Source: Pleurotus djamor (lineage: Eukaryota > Basidiomycota > Agaricomycetes > Agaricales > Pleurotaceae). From it: 46,394 bases of DNA. The DNA is taken from positions 1-46,394 of the forward strand of contig JAPEVF010000348.1 of assembly GCA_029747585.1 (NCBI GenBank), written 5' to 3'. The notes beneath the pieces were generated by a model that ran no database searches, was not told the origin of the DNA, and saw nothing but the letters and a program-made list of their open reading frames with translations. Shown piece after piece: positions 11,312 to 22,929 of this stretch (its first letter is position 1; each line of letters begins with the position of its first letter). Both the position numbers and the translations under genes were made by a program.

Positions 11312-12626
11312 ATGAAATACATTCAAGCAACCGGAATCTTACTCGCTGCCGTTGGCTCTCAAGCTCGTACGTTCACCGTCACGAACAATTGCCCCTTTAC
11401 CATTTGGTATGATTCTTTTGTGTTCACTCAGACTCTCGGTCTAGGCTGACGTTCCGACTTTCGTAGGCCAGGCGTAAGTGTATCATGAAATGCTACTGAC
11501 CCATCTCTGAACCACCCACCAGTTATTCACTGACCTCAATGTCGGTTCCAGTACTCCAGACCAAGCTACCGGGTGATTTCTCATTCCTATGCCTCTTTAC
11601 TGTGGACTGACGGGTGTACAGATGGGAGGCTGGATCCGGCACTTCAGTCAATTTCTTCGTCCCTAACGATTGGACTGCGGGAAGGATTTGGGTTTGTCAC
11701 CCAGTTTCTCCTCTAAATACTTACTCACTCCCCTATCATGCATTTAGGGAAGGCGCAACTGTGACTTCAGCACCAACCCCGGGCCAACCTCCTGTTTGTC
11801 GGGTGGTTGCAACGGAGGCCTGGAATGTGATCCCTCTACGGGAACGGTGAGTTCACAGTGTATCCACTGTCGCATGCACGCCATAACTGGAGTACCGAAA
11901 TCATAGGGTGTTCCACCTGTGTCCGTTGCTGAGTGGACTCTCTCAGGCGACGGTAACCGAGACTTCTATGATGGTACGCATGTTTAACGTTTAGCCCTCG
12001 TCTTGCATATACCAATAGCTCCTTATAGTTTCCCTCGTTGATGGCTTCAATCTTCCCATGCAAATTACCAACAATCAAGGCTGCCCCACCGCTGGTTGCC
12101 CAGTCGATCTTAACGCGATCTGTGAGTCGGCATCAAAAATGTGGTTTATTCGCATTGCCAATGGTTCTAATTAAAAACCTAGGCCCCGCAGAGCTCGCCG
12201 GCCCCACTGATGGAAACGGTGCAGTCCTAGGCTGTAACAGCGCCTGCACCGCCAACCTCGATGGGAACCAAGGTACGGACGTTTCGTCCTTTAAACCTTG
12301 CACTCGTCTAATGTCATCTCAGCTGACTCCGCCAACTGTTGCTCGGGGAGTCACAACACTTTGGAAACCTGTCCCGCCAACGGTAAGCTGCCTTGCAGTG
12401 CCATCCCTCAACTTACCTCGCTCATTTCTACGTTCAGGTGTCCAATTCTATGATTTCTTCAGTGAGTCGACCTCACTTCTTTCGCCAAGATCGGTATTTG
12501 ACATAGATTACAGAGGGAAATTGCCCCAACTCCTACGCCTACGCGTTCGACGAGCCCAGTGGCACCGCGCTGTTCACCTGTGATTCTGGATTGAACACGG
12601 ACTACACTCTCACCTTCTGCCCTTAA
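11312..12626 (+). CDS. Thaumatin-like protein 1 (PR-5/GH152 type), secreted
   Basis: Eleven exons close to 255 residues: 11312-11406, 11467-11473, 11523-11572, 11622-11691, 11748-11846, 11907-11973, 12029-12121, 12183-12272, 12323-12382, 12438-12461 and 12514-12626. A signal peptide ending near SQA is followed by FTVTNNCPFTIWPG, GWEAGSG, GRIWGRRNCDF, VAEWTLSG, FYDVSLVDGFN, CNSACTANLDGN and YTLTFCP. The mature part has 16 cysteines, the number that forms eight disulfides in thaumatin-like proteins. The Arg, Glu and Asp residues of the acidic-cleft (REDDD) region are recognisable. Fungal members act on or bind beta-1,3-glucan, in wall remodelling or antagonism. Exon 2 is a 7-nt microexon. It is paired with a paralogue at 15822. 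Confidence 0.92.
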
Positions 12627-12874
12627 TATGATACCTTCAGAGTTACCATATGTACATACACGTGTAGACTTACGGGTACTGTAAACGTGGTAAGTTGTTC
12701 TCATCACCCTTTGTAAAGTATGTACTGGAATGAGTCCCCAAATCAATATGCGATCCCTTCAATAAAAACCAATTTGCGATCACAAACGATCACAGCCTAA
12801 GTATGTCCGAATGTCCAGCTGGTTCCAGGCTCCAATGCACAACGGCTATGACTACATCAGCTCATTATACGCAC

Positions 12875-15087
<2,213 letters not shown>

Positions 15088-15821
15088 CCTTGAGGGTGAG
15101 TCCCATACAGAAGGCCACACATCTTATACAGTCAAGCTTTGTGCGTGATAACGAGTACACTTGGGTCAAAAGCACATTGGGCCCAAACGTAGAATCAGGC
15201 TTCAGTTGGTTGAGTAACTTTGAACCATCGGGAAAAGCCGAGAGCGCCCAAGTCCAAAGTCTCCTATTAGTATCCCTATCTAGTACGAAGTTAGAATCAA
15301 CATGCTCGATCGACGGCCAAGCAACATACACAGTTACAATCACGACATGCGTACATTCTGATCCTATCTAACTACACATAATGTCAAGCTTCGCTTATAC
15401 ACAAGGATGGGGAGCATGTAGCTCACTGAGTGCCGCGTAGAGTAGAGCTCATACACGATGCGTGATGGCACACTACGCTTAGTCGCCCTGATACTTATCA
15501 GCTTGCTGAGTAGAAGCTCTGCAGAACTTACATTGTAGTATGTATACTATGTGACAGCTTTCAGCTTTTTTTTGATGCTCGGAAATACTGCGGTCCTTCA
15601 GGTGCACGTAGGATATCAGAAGCCGACTCTGGATCATAGGTCCACTGACATCAATCCCCTTCGCTAGCAGGCGATCATGACAAGTTAGCGGTCTTAAAAT
15701 ACCTGAAGAATCCTGCACACTCGGCAGATGGGAGAATGAACGCGGATATAAATGACAGATTATGCCTGTCACAGTTCGGGTCAATCCTCTGTGCTTCCCT
15801 CGAATCATAGCTCGCCTTGGA
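15088..15821. other. Divergent promoter region, esterase/TLP2
   Basis: About 730 bases separate the starts of the minus-strand carboxylesterase and the plus-strand thaumatin-like gene 2, so this interval must hold both promoters. Only incidental frames of about 100 codons occur; none shows a domain. Confidence 0.5.
15746..15753 (+). promoter_or_regulatory. TATA-like element of thaumatin-like gene 2
   Basis: The sequence atataaat lies about 70 bases before the ATG at 15822, similar in position to the TATA box of the paralogous gene. Confidence 0.4.
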
Positions 15822-17148
15822 ATGAAGCATTTCAGTGCTAGATTTGCTGTCTTTGCTTCGACCTTTCTTTATCTAGGAGCAAAGGCAAGGATGTTCACAG
15901 TGATAAACAACTGCGGATTCACCATTTGGTGAGTGAGCATTACTACGCGTTACCTATGGACGGATAGAACTCACGAATATTAGGCCTGCAGTGCGTGGCC
16001 CAGCCTTTCTAGTTCTATATCTCATCAAGGAGTCATCGGATAGATTTATACTGATCCCGATAGAGGGCTCAGCATACCCAGCCATGCTAGTGGGTGAGCG
16101 TATATGTCTCGTCCTTCTTTTCAATTAAGCAGCTGACCTTCTCCGCACCGAAGTTGGGAAGCTCCACCAGGGAACTCAGAGATATTTAATGTTCCCAATG
16201 ACTGGAGGGGTGGGAGAATCTGGGTACGTAGCAACACTGCTTCATTGTTCCGCAATGCTCAAGGTAGTACTTACTAGGGAAGACGCGATTGCAGTTTCAA
16301 CGGCAGTAACACCAGTCCCTCTGCCTGCGTTTCAGGTGGCTGTCAAGGCGGTTTACTGTGCTCAAGCGCCGCGGTATGCTGCATCTGAACATATCCTAGT
16401 CACAGAAATCTCAGTAGCTTTCGCAGGTTGCCCCGGTGACCGTCCCTGAGTGGACGCTTAGCGCGGATCAACAAGACTTTTACGAAGGTGCGTCGACGGT
16501 CTCCTTTAAAATATATACTTCTCTGGTCTGCTATACTTAACTCCACGAATTCTAGTCTCGCTTACAGACGGCTTCAATCTTCCTATGCGGATCACCAGTA
16601 ATGTATGTCCGACGGTAAGCTGCGCAGTCGACCTGAACGCTGTGTGTAAGTTATCATAATTATCGCTTGTTTGTTCAAATTCATCGCGAGGACTTGGAAC
16701 TAGGTCCTACTCAACTCAGAGGTGCAACCAATGCTGCTAATCAGCTAGTCGGCTGTAACAACGCTTGCACCGCGAATCTTGACGGAAATCCAGGTATATT
16801 GATTACCTCTAGGTCAGAGGAAGTAACAATGACTAACCATTCTCAGGAAACTCCTCTAACTGCTGCACTGGTAGCCATGGCACTCCTGCTACCTGTCCCG
16901 CAAGCGGTAAGCTGCTTCCAAAAGTTTCACCGCGTGGATTGACTGATCACTCCTCTAGGAGTGGAATTCTACTCGTTCTTCAGTGAGTCGAGCTTGTTAA
17001 CATGTCAAGAGCCGATAATAACTGGTATTAAGAAAACAACTGTCCCAGTTCTTTTGTGTTCCCCTATGATAACTCAAACGGTGGACCTTCGATTGTCTTG
17101 TGTCCATCTTCATCCAATCCAGAATATACGCTCACCTTCTGTCCTTGA
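15822..17148 (+). CDS. Thaumatin-like protein 2, paralogue of TLP1
   Basis: Eleven exons close to 256 residues: 15822-15928, 15984-15990, 16044-16093, 16154-16223, 16278-16373, 16427-16487, 16556-16645, 16704-16793, 16847-16906, 16959-16982 and 17033-17148. The architecture, intron positions and phases match TLP1, including the 7-nt second exon and several identical exon lengths (50, 70, 90, 60, 24 nt). Signal peptide, 16 cysteines, GRIWGRRDCSF, VPEWTLSAD, DGFNLPMRIT, CNNACTANLDGN and YTLTFCP are all present. One acidic-cleft aspartate (FYDVS in TLP1) is glutamate here (FYEVS), a conservative change that might alter binding. The two genes arose by local duplication, with the esterase now between them. 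Confidence 0.9.
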
Positions 17149-17376
17149 GACATACCTAGTCATCAGTAGTCTACGTACTACTATTTAGCTGAATAGCACT
17201 TGTTTCGTTCTCCTCCGTAGGAGTGTGGGTGTGTAGATACTTCATTCCATTTTGGCAAGCTACTCCTCCCATCTCCTATGCTCGGCCCTAACTTCTGGGC
17301 GCTCGGAGTAGTCAGCGCCCGGAGTGTTGGTGAGGTTTGCATTCAACTTCTCTGACCGAATGACCACCACTTGAAG

Positions 17377-18349
17377 ATGCGACGAGCTCAACAGCTTCGT
17401 TTACTCTTTCTCTTTGCGACTTTGACTGTAATTCTGCTCTTTCCGCGAGTCCCAGATGTCTCATTCCATAAGCTCGAGACTTCGACGCAAGGTCTCGGAA
17501 ATGTGCTCTTGGTAACAGCGCATCCAGACGATGAATGTATGTTCTTTGCGCCCACCTTACTGGCTCTTCGCCGGGATTCAAGTGGGAAGACACCAGAGAT
17601 CCATTCTCTTTGTTTGTCAACTGGCGATGCAGACGGCTTGGGGGATGTCCGATCTCTCGAGCTTGAAGGAAGCTTGGACATTCTGGGAGTGAAGAAGGAG
17701 AATAGGAAGATTGTGGACCATCCGTATGTTTGACTTCTCTTCTTTGATGTTCGTTGCTTCAACAACGTCTTGCGTAGAAAACTCAAAGACAACTTTACCA
17801 CTACCTGGGACGCAGAAGTCATTGCAGACTTTGTCTGGCAATATGTCACTGCGCACCATATTACGGCCGTTCGTTTCGGCTTATCTTTTGACTCTGTGCA
17901 TTGTATTAATTGGCGTCGCTGTAGATCCTTACGTTTGACGAAGATGGCGTTTCAGGCCATCCGAACCACAAATCCATACCTCATGCCGTCCTCCAACTCG
18001 CCAAGGACATGGACTCGCCCCATGCATCGGTGTCTATCGCTCCTCGTGTATTCACNCTCGTCTCCACGCCGTTGCTGCGCAAATACATCGGGCCAGTCGA
18101 TGCTGTCTTCACCAAAATGTACGTTCGCCCCCCAGCTGCAAATTTCGACCAATTTCGACTTATTTTTATTTCAGGATCACCTCTAAAGATTCCATGACCT
18201 TTGTATCACACTGGAGAGACTACTTTCGTGCGATATCGGCCATGCGGGCGCACCAAAGCCAATTGGTCTGGTTCCGCTACCTCTATGTCACCTTCTCGCG
18301 GTATATGTGGGTTAACGAGTGGAAAGAGCTCGAGGTTGCGTCCCAGTAG
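17377..18349 (+). CDS. PIGL: N-acetylglucosaminyl-phosphatidylinositol de-N-acetylase
   Basis: Four exons (17377-17723, 17778-17868, 17925-18118, 18175-18349) give 268 residues, all phases closing with the N at 18056 counted as a real base. The enzyme removes acetyl from GlcNAc-PI, the second step of GPI-anchor synthesis, at the ER membrane. An N-terminal membrane anchor (LRLLFLFATLTVILLFP) precedes the zinc-binding AHPDDE motif, the LCLSTGDADG loop, ILTFDEDGVSGHPNH with further metal-binding histidine, and the C-terminal block RAISAMRAHQSQLVWFR plus YMWVNEW. Length and motif order are normal for PIG-L/Gpi12. The TAG stop is formed by target-site TA plus the first G of an inserted element, so the last residues may differ from the ancestral protein. 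Confidence 0.92.
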
Positions 18350-18510
18350 GCCCGCTCAATTCTAAATGCACGAAAACCATGCACGAAAGTTGAGCAAGAA
18401 GACTAAGATAAGTATAGTAACTGTTTCCGAATGCGTATTGACCGAAGGTTTGGCGGCACCGTCGAGGACCCCCGATAATCCTATGAGAGGTTGGATCAAG
18501 CGCCTTCATT

Positions 18511-18660
18511 ATCCACCCGCCGAATTCCCATAAAAGGCAATGAGGTCGGATCAAGCGCCCGAATCATCCACCCGTTTTTGAGCGCTAAACTTCGATCTCA
18601 GATCAAAAATCCACCCGTTTTGAGGTGGTCTGAAGGCAAGTCGGTTATATCATCCACCCA
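18511..18660 (+). repeat. Left subterminal ATCCACCCG direct repeats
   Basis: Four copies start at 18511, 18566, 18609 and 18652 (last copy ATCCACCCA), spaced about 43-55 bases. The first two sit in a longer repeated unit starting gg(t/a)tcaagcgcc. They may be transposase binding sites. Confidence 0.7.
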
Positions 18661-18937
18661 TTTTGGGGTAGAGGGGTGGGTCCTGGGTGGTTCAGCTCTG
18701 AGACACAGATGTCAGGGTGTACTTTGTTGAATTGTAATTGATTGAACCGAGGTCGTAGTGCACAATGTAGGAAAACTGGGAGGAACGAGCTGCGGGAGGG
18801 AGTCCCCTAGCTTCGGCCCGAGTCGGCAGCAATTTCCCACATGTCTCGGCGAATCAGAATTTGCCAAATAATTAATTTGGAGAGCACCCTGCATCGGTAG
18901 TACTTATATCATTTGGTTATAAATGAGACGAACGTGG

Positions 18938-19012
18938 CGCTTTAGTCTAGCGGCTTTATCGTCCGTCCCTACATTTTACTCCCGAGTGCAACTGGGTTCG
19001 AACCTCGGTGAA
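18938..19012 (+). other. tRNA-like segment with A and B box (SINE-head-like)
   Basis: An A-box-like tagtctagcgg at 18943 and a B-box-like ggttcgaacctc at 18995 lie about 52 bases apart, the spacing of a pol III internal promoter. The 3' flank gaagtc has no complementary 5' partner, so an acceptor stem does not form and this is not a functional tRNA. It looks like a tRNA-derived SINE head or a tRNA relic captured inside the element. Confidence 0.5.
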
Positions 19013-19470
19013 GTCAAATTATGACAACTTATACCCGAAGATAACTTACGAGGAAAAGCAAGCTAGCAAGGCCACTTGAAGACTTACACAAGCTAGTTAA
19101 CAGTTAATTCATATTCTCTGAATAGAGAACTTGCTAACCTTGGCTCCTGAAGCTTCATCTCATTGGAAACTGCACTATACTGCTTCTGGTGCCAACCTGG
19201 TGCCGCGAGAATATTTCAAATGCCTATAGCTCACTTACGAGATAGGTTCTACTCCCTTAGCTGACGTGGGTGTGACTAGTGAAGCACTTTGTAGCTCGTC
19301 CAGGGGGAGTCAGGGGGAATACAAGGGGACATCCATCACTCCTGCATCACCCAAGCCCAGCACCTGTGAAGGCGACGATGGAGACTCATGATACACATAG
19401 CGGTATCCTCAATTCACTCTCAGAACAGCGGTATATACCATCTACACCGCGCTGGATGTTGGTTACGATC

Positions 19471-19556
19471 ATCCACCCGTTCCTTGCCTAATCGGGATGT
19501 TAGATCACTCATCCACCCGGCGAATTTCCTTATATAGTAATTTTTTTATCCACCCG
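19471..19556 (+). repeat. Right subterminal ATCCACCCG direct repeats
   Basis: Three copies start at 19471, 19511 and 19548, about 37-40 bases apart, in the same orientation as the left cluster rather than inverted. Confidence 0.7.
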
Positions 19557-19740
19557 AAAGTGCCAAAATTTCGACTTTTTTGATCCGACCTCTTATAGGA
19601 TTATCGGGGGTCCTCACCGTCGTCGCCTTCGCCTCGCTGTACGCATTTGGACACAATTGCCATATAAGTCCTAGTCTACTTGGCGTCGTTGTTACAAGTT
19701 TCGTTCATGGTTTTCGTTCGTTTAGAATTGAGCAGGCCTA

Positions 19741-20295
19741 GTCTGTGCCAAATGCGCCACCAAGTTTTGCTTGAGGTCATCATATCACACGTTGTACTTG
19801 TAACGATTGGAAGTGGCTTGCGGCCGTATATACAGGCTACATACAAAGAAGGGTGTATGCCCATGGGTATAATTATACGTAACGTGCGAAGACGTCCTGT
19901 AGGTAAGGTTGCAGGTGGTGAACAATAATCTGGGATCGAAATGATAACCACGCGTAAGAGTGAAAAGCGTTCGGTCGTCAAAACATGATAGAAATGAAGA
20001 ACAAGGTCAACAAACAACAATGAACAAGAAGGATCGTATAGAAATATAGATATAGACGAGGGGGAGAGGATGAAATTTTGTTGTTGTCACAGCTCAACCA
20101 ACAGTCGAGACAAGTACACGAAGTGTAAGAAAAGTGTTCAGCAGCCGAAGCTGAGACAAAAACAACATTGATGGTTGGGGCGTATTCGTAGGTGGGGGGA
20201 TTGCTATGAAAATAACAAGGAAAGTCCTGAGCATCCTAGGGAAGATGGAATAAGACGAGTCCCATTAGGTCGCGATGCCATATATGGATGGAAAA
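19741..20295. other. Region 3' of the glycoprotein gene
   Basis: About 550 bases lie between the mobile element and the stop codon of the minus-strand glycoprotein gene, whose 3' UTR it probably contains. The minus-strand frame 19676-20020 is not similar to anything I recognise and overlaps the element's right arm. Confidence 0.45.
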
Positions 20296-21671
20296 TCATG
20301 AGAGGAACAAAGCGGAGAAGACGACGCCGAGGGTGGTAACGACACCGGACAATACAACGACGCTGGCACCGTTGTCAGTCTCGGAAGCACCAGCGGCGGT
20401 GCCGGTTTGGGTTCCGGAGGACGTCGAACGGGTGAGGAGAGAGGTGGGGACGGAGTTGGACGAAGAGCTCGTGGTGGCGAGGGAAGTAGGTGGGACAACG
20501 GAAGGATCAGCGCTGACGGAGCCCAACGCGCCAAAGACCTCAGCACTGGCGAAGGGGACACAGTTGCTGCTGGCAGGGACACGAGCGGTGTAAGGCATGG
20601 AGGTGATGGCACCGAGTGACTCGGGTGGTTGTCTGTAGGTGGTGACGGCACCATTGACAGTGTAGACACCTGGGACGTCTTGGTTCTCCCCATCACAGGC
20701 TTCAAAGACACCATCGCGAGCGGCATTAGGAACATTGTAAGCGCAACCAATACGATCAAGGGTATGTTCGCAGAGTGCAGCAGCGTTGGTCTTGCTCGGG
20801 TCGCAGGCTTTCATGCAGAAGAAATCGGCACCGATGAACCTAAACCGAAATGTAAGTCATGATGAGAAGGCATGGTGAATTTACGCACTGATGCCACTCG
20901 ATAACCTGGGTGTAGCTATCGTTGTTTCCTCCGGACCAGCTATTAGAGTAAAGGAGCCCTCCAAGGGGGTTTCCACGCTGAAACCAATATCAGCGCACGT
21001 TCTTGGTAGGGTGATGGAGCGGTGGCAAATGCCAAGGTCAACAGAAAAAAATATATAGACTGATCCTCACCAAGTCAGCACCATGGGGGTCCAATTCACC
21101 ACCGAAATCACCAGCCGCGATGTTAAGTTTGGTCTGGTCGATGTGTCCAACAATGGAGATGTAGTCGGGAGCACGGATGAATTGCAAGCTTCTCAAGGTT
21201 CCTTCAGGAATGAGACGAGTACCGTGGCCAGGCTTTGAGCACCAAGCAACAGCTGAGCCCTCGGTGTCACCAACGATGGAGTTGGGCTCGGAAGGTCCCC
21301 AGATACAGAAATCTACATGAGAACGATGTTGAGGCATTTGACTCCTAATCCACAAGGGTACTTGGTAGGGCTCACCATCAAAGGAGTTGAAGAAAGAGGT
21401 CTGGCAGAGAGAATCCTGGCCTTGGGTCGTCGAGTTACAGATGTTGTATCCGGTTTGGCGACCCCGCATCAAATTCTCGGTGTCAACTTGGTAAGGCTGA
21501 AAGGCAGATTAGCGCTACCGTCAAAGATAGACAATCTGGGGAACGTACGATGCCCGTGGGGTACGGGAAACGACGAGAAGCCAAAGGGGTAGCGGGGAAG
21601 GTTGGCAACTGGGCGACAGCGACCTTAGCCGAGATTACGGCTGCGAGAATGACGGAGACTTTGGGGAACAT
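20296..21671 (-). CDS. Macrofage activating glycoprotein homologue, probable GPI anchor
   Basis: Five exons (21671-21549, 21496-21376, 21312-21071, 20977-20889, 20839-20296) give 372 residues with all phases closing. The ATG at 21671 begins a signal peptide (MFPKVSVILAAVISAKVAVAQ). The body contains RGRQTGYNICNSTTQGQ, DFCIWGPSEPNSIVG, WCSKPGHGTRLIPEG, GDFGGELDPHGADLRGNP, VIEWHQFIGADFFCMKACD, RIGCAYNVP and YRQPPESLGAITSMPYT. This conserved order is the one annotated in mushrooms as macrofage activating glycoprotein, an extracellular protein of unclear role. A Ser/Thr-rich stretch and a hydrophobic tail (ASVVVLSGVVTTLGVVFSAL) suggest GPI attachment at the wall or membrane. It lies near the GPI-biosynthesis gene, probably by chance. 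Confidence 0.88.
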
Positions 21672-22929
21672 TTTGGAGAATGTAATTAGGTTGGGCTCAG
21701 GACGAAGGTAGAGGGAAGAGATGCTCTGGGAGGAAAGAAAAAGCAACTGCGGAAGGGGGAGGAGAGAAAGAAAGAGCGGAAGGACTCGTAAACAACACCT
21801 CGCGCGACGTGGGGGTTTGTTGGACTCAAGGGCAAGAACCGCCGTTGTTCAAATACTGGCAAAAACACCAAGCCTTGGCGATCGACATTTTGCTGTCCAA
21901 GACTCAGCTGTTGCCGCCATGATACAAAAGCAAGAGACCTGAGCAATCTCGGCGAAACACAGTCGACCACGAAATTTCCTATCGTTTTTCAGGATGTCAG
22001 TGAAAATTTGGGCACGATGAGACTCATTTGCGTACACAGTCTACCCAAAGGCAGCCTTGCTCTGTGGATGGCCAGGCTCCCCAACCGGGGTGCCAAGATC
22101 TGGCAGCAGGGTCGCCAAGGTCAGCTGGGAAGCTTGGCGCACTAACGCTCAACAGCATCTTTTATGAAGTTCATGTTCGTAAAGGCGTGCAGCTTGATGA
22201 GCAAGTGAGTACTTGAGGCTGGTCGGTTCATGGTCAACGGGTTAGATGTTGGCGTCACGATGATGAGGTACAACTTTGCGAGCCCAATAATCGATCGCCA
22301 CACAGATAGGGGCGTATTTTCTCCTAGAACCGCTCACATTGGTGGTGGATTTCCGCCAGTTCGAGAGTAAGAAGGCTGACGCTGCTTTCATTAACATTGT
22401 TCGTTTTTAGAGGTAAAGTGTAGCGGGGGACGCCAAATCTTCACTCGGGTTAACTTCGTCGACTTCTCCTATCCCACGTAAATTGTACAATGTACACGAA
22501 GAAGTTTCGCGTACGCATAGAGTTTGGTTCGTACAAGGAAAATACACGGAGCACTTCACACTGGGGGTGTGAACCAAAAAAAAAACGATAGCAACGACAA
22601 CGTCAACTCCTATCAACTCCTGGACTGAATGGCTGGTTCCATTTCCTTGCCATTTCCTCGCCGCCAGCTCGTTTGTCGTCTACAGTGTACACTGGTAGCA
22701 CGGAGACACTGACACTGTATGTAGATATGGCTTCACAACCGATGTAGCCCACGATAACGCCCAACCTGATACCCAATTTTATCACCCTTTGCGACCTCGA
22801 ATGTTTTGGGAACGGCAAGGGCACGTCGTGCAAGAGCGATCTGTAACTTAAGTACATACACTTGATGATCAATACTGAGAATCTATAGTGTTGGAGTGAA
22901 TGGGCATCTGCGCGGACAGGGTCCTCCAT
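21672..22929. other. 1.26 kb intergenic, promoter side of the glycoprotein gene
   Basis: On the minus strand the first 120 bases upstream of the glycoprotein ATG are strongly pyrimidine-rich, typical of a highly expressed fungal promoter. The remainder holds short unrelated frames only. An A-run at 22576-22585 is present. No gene, tRNA or repeat was found. Confidence 0.5.

Larger units (their letters stand above)
18464..19615. mobile_element. Inner 1.15-kb non-autonomous element with terminal inverted repeats
   Basis: The ends gaggacccccgataatcct (18464) and its inverse ending at 19615 form near-perfect terminal inverted repeats of about 35 bases, extending into gaggt(t/c)ggatcaa. Direct 6-bp copies ACCGTC flank it exactly (18458-18463 and 19616-19621). 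It interrupts the centre of the outer palindromic element. No transposase frame is present, so it would need enzyme from elsewhere. It contains direct ATCCACCCG repeats near both ends and a tRNA-like pol III promoter pair in the middle. The superfamily is not identified. Confidence 0.7.
18347..19740. mobile_element. TA-flanked palindromic (foldback) MITE, split by a nested insertion
   Basis: The arms 18349-18457 and 19622-19738 are imperfect inverted copies of each other. Outermost ends read GGCC(C/T)GCTCAATTCTAAA in both, and further in both share gcatt.gga and catggttttcgt on the matching strands. TA borders both outer ends (18347-18348 and 19739-19740), as expected for a Tc1/mariner-type target duplication. 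Without the inner insert it would be a roughly 230-bp hairpin element. It carries no coding capacity. It abuts the PIG-L coding end and lies upstream of the 3' side of the glycoprotein gene. Confidence 0.65.

Noticed and set aside
18938..19012. Functional tRNA gene
   Set aside because: A and B boxes are present, but no 7-bp acceptor stem forms and the anticodon arm is not clear, so it is listed only as tRNA-like.
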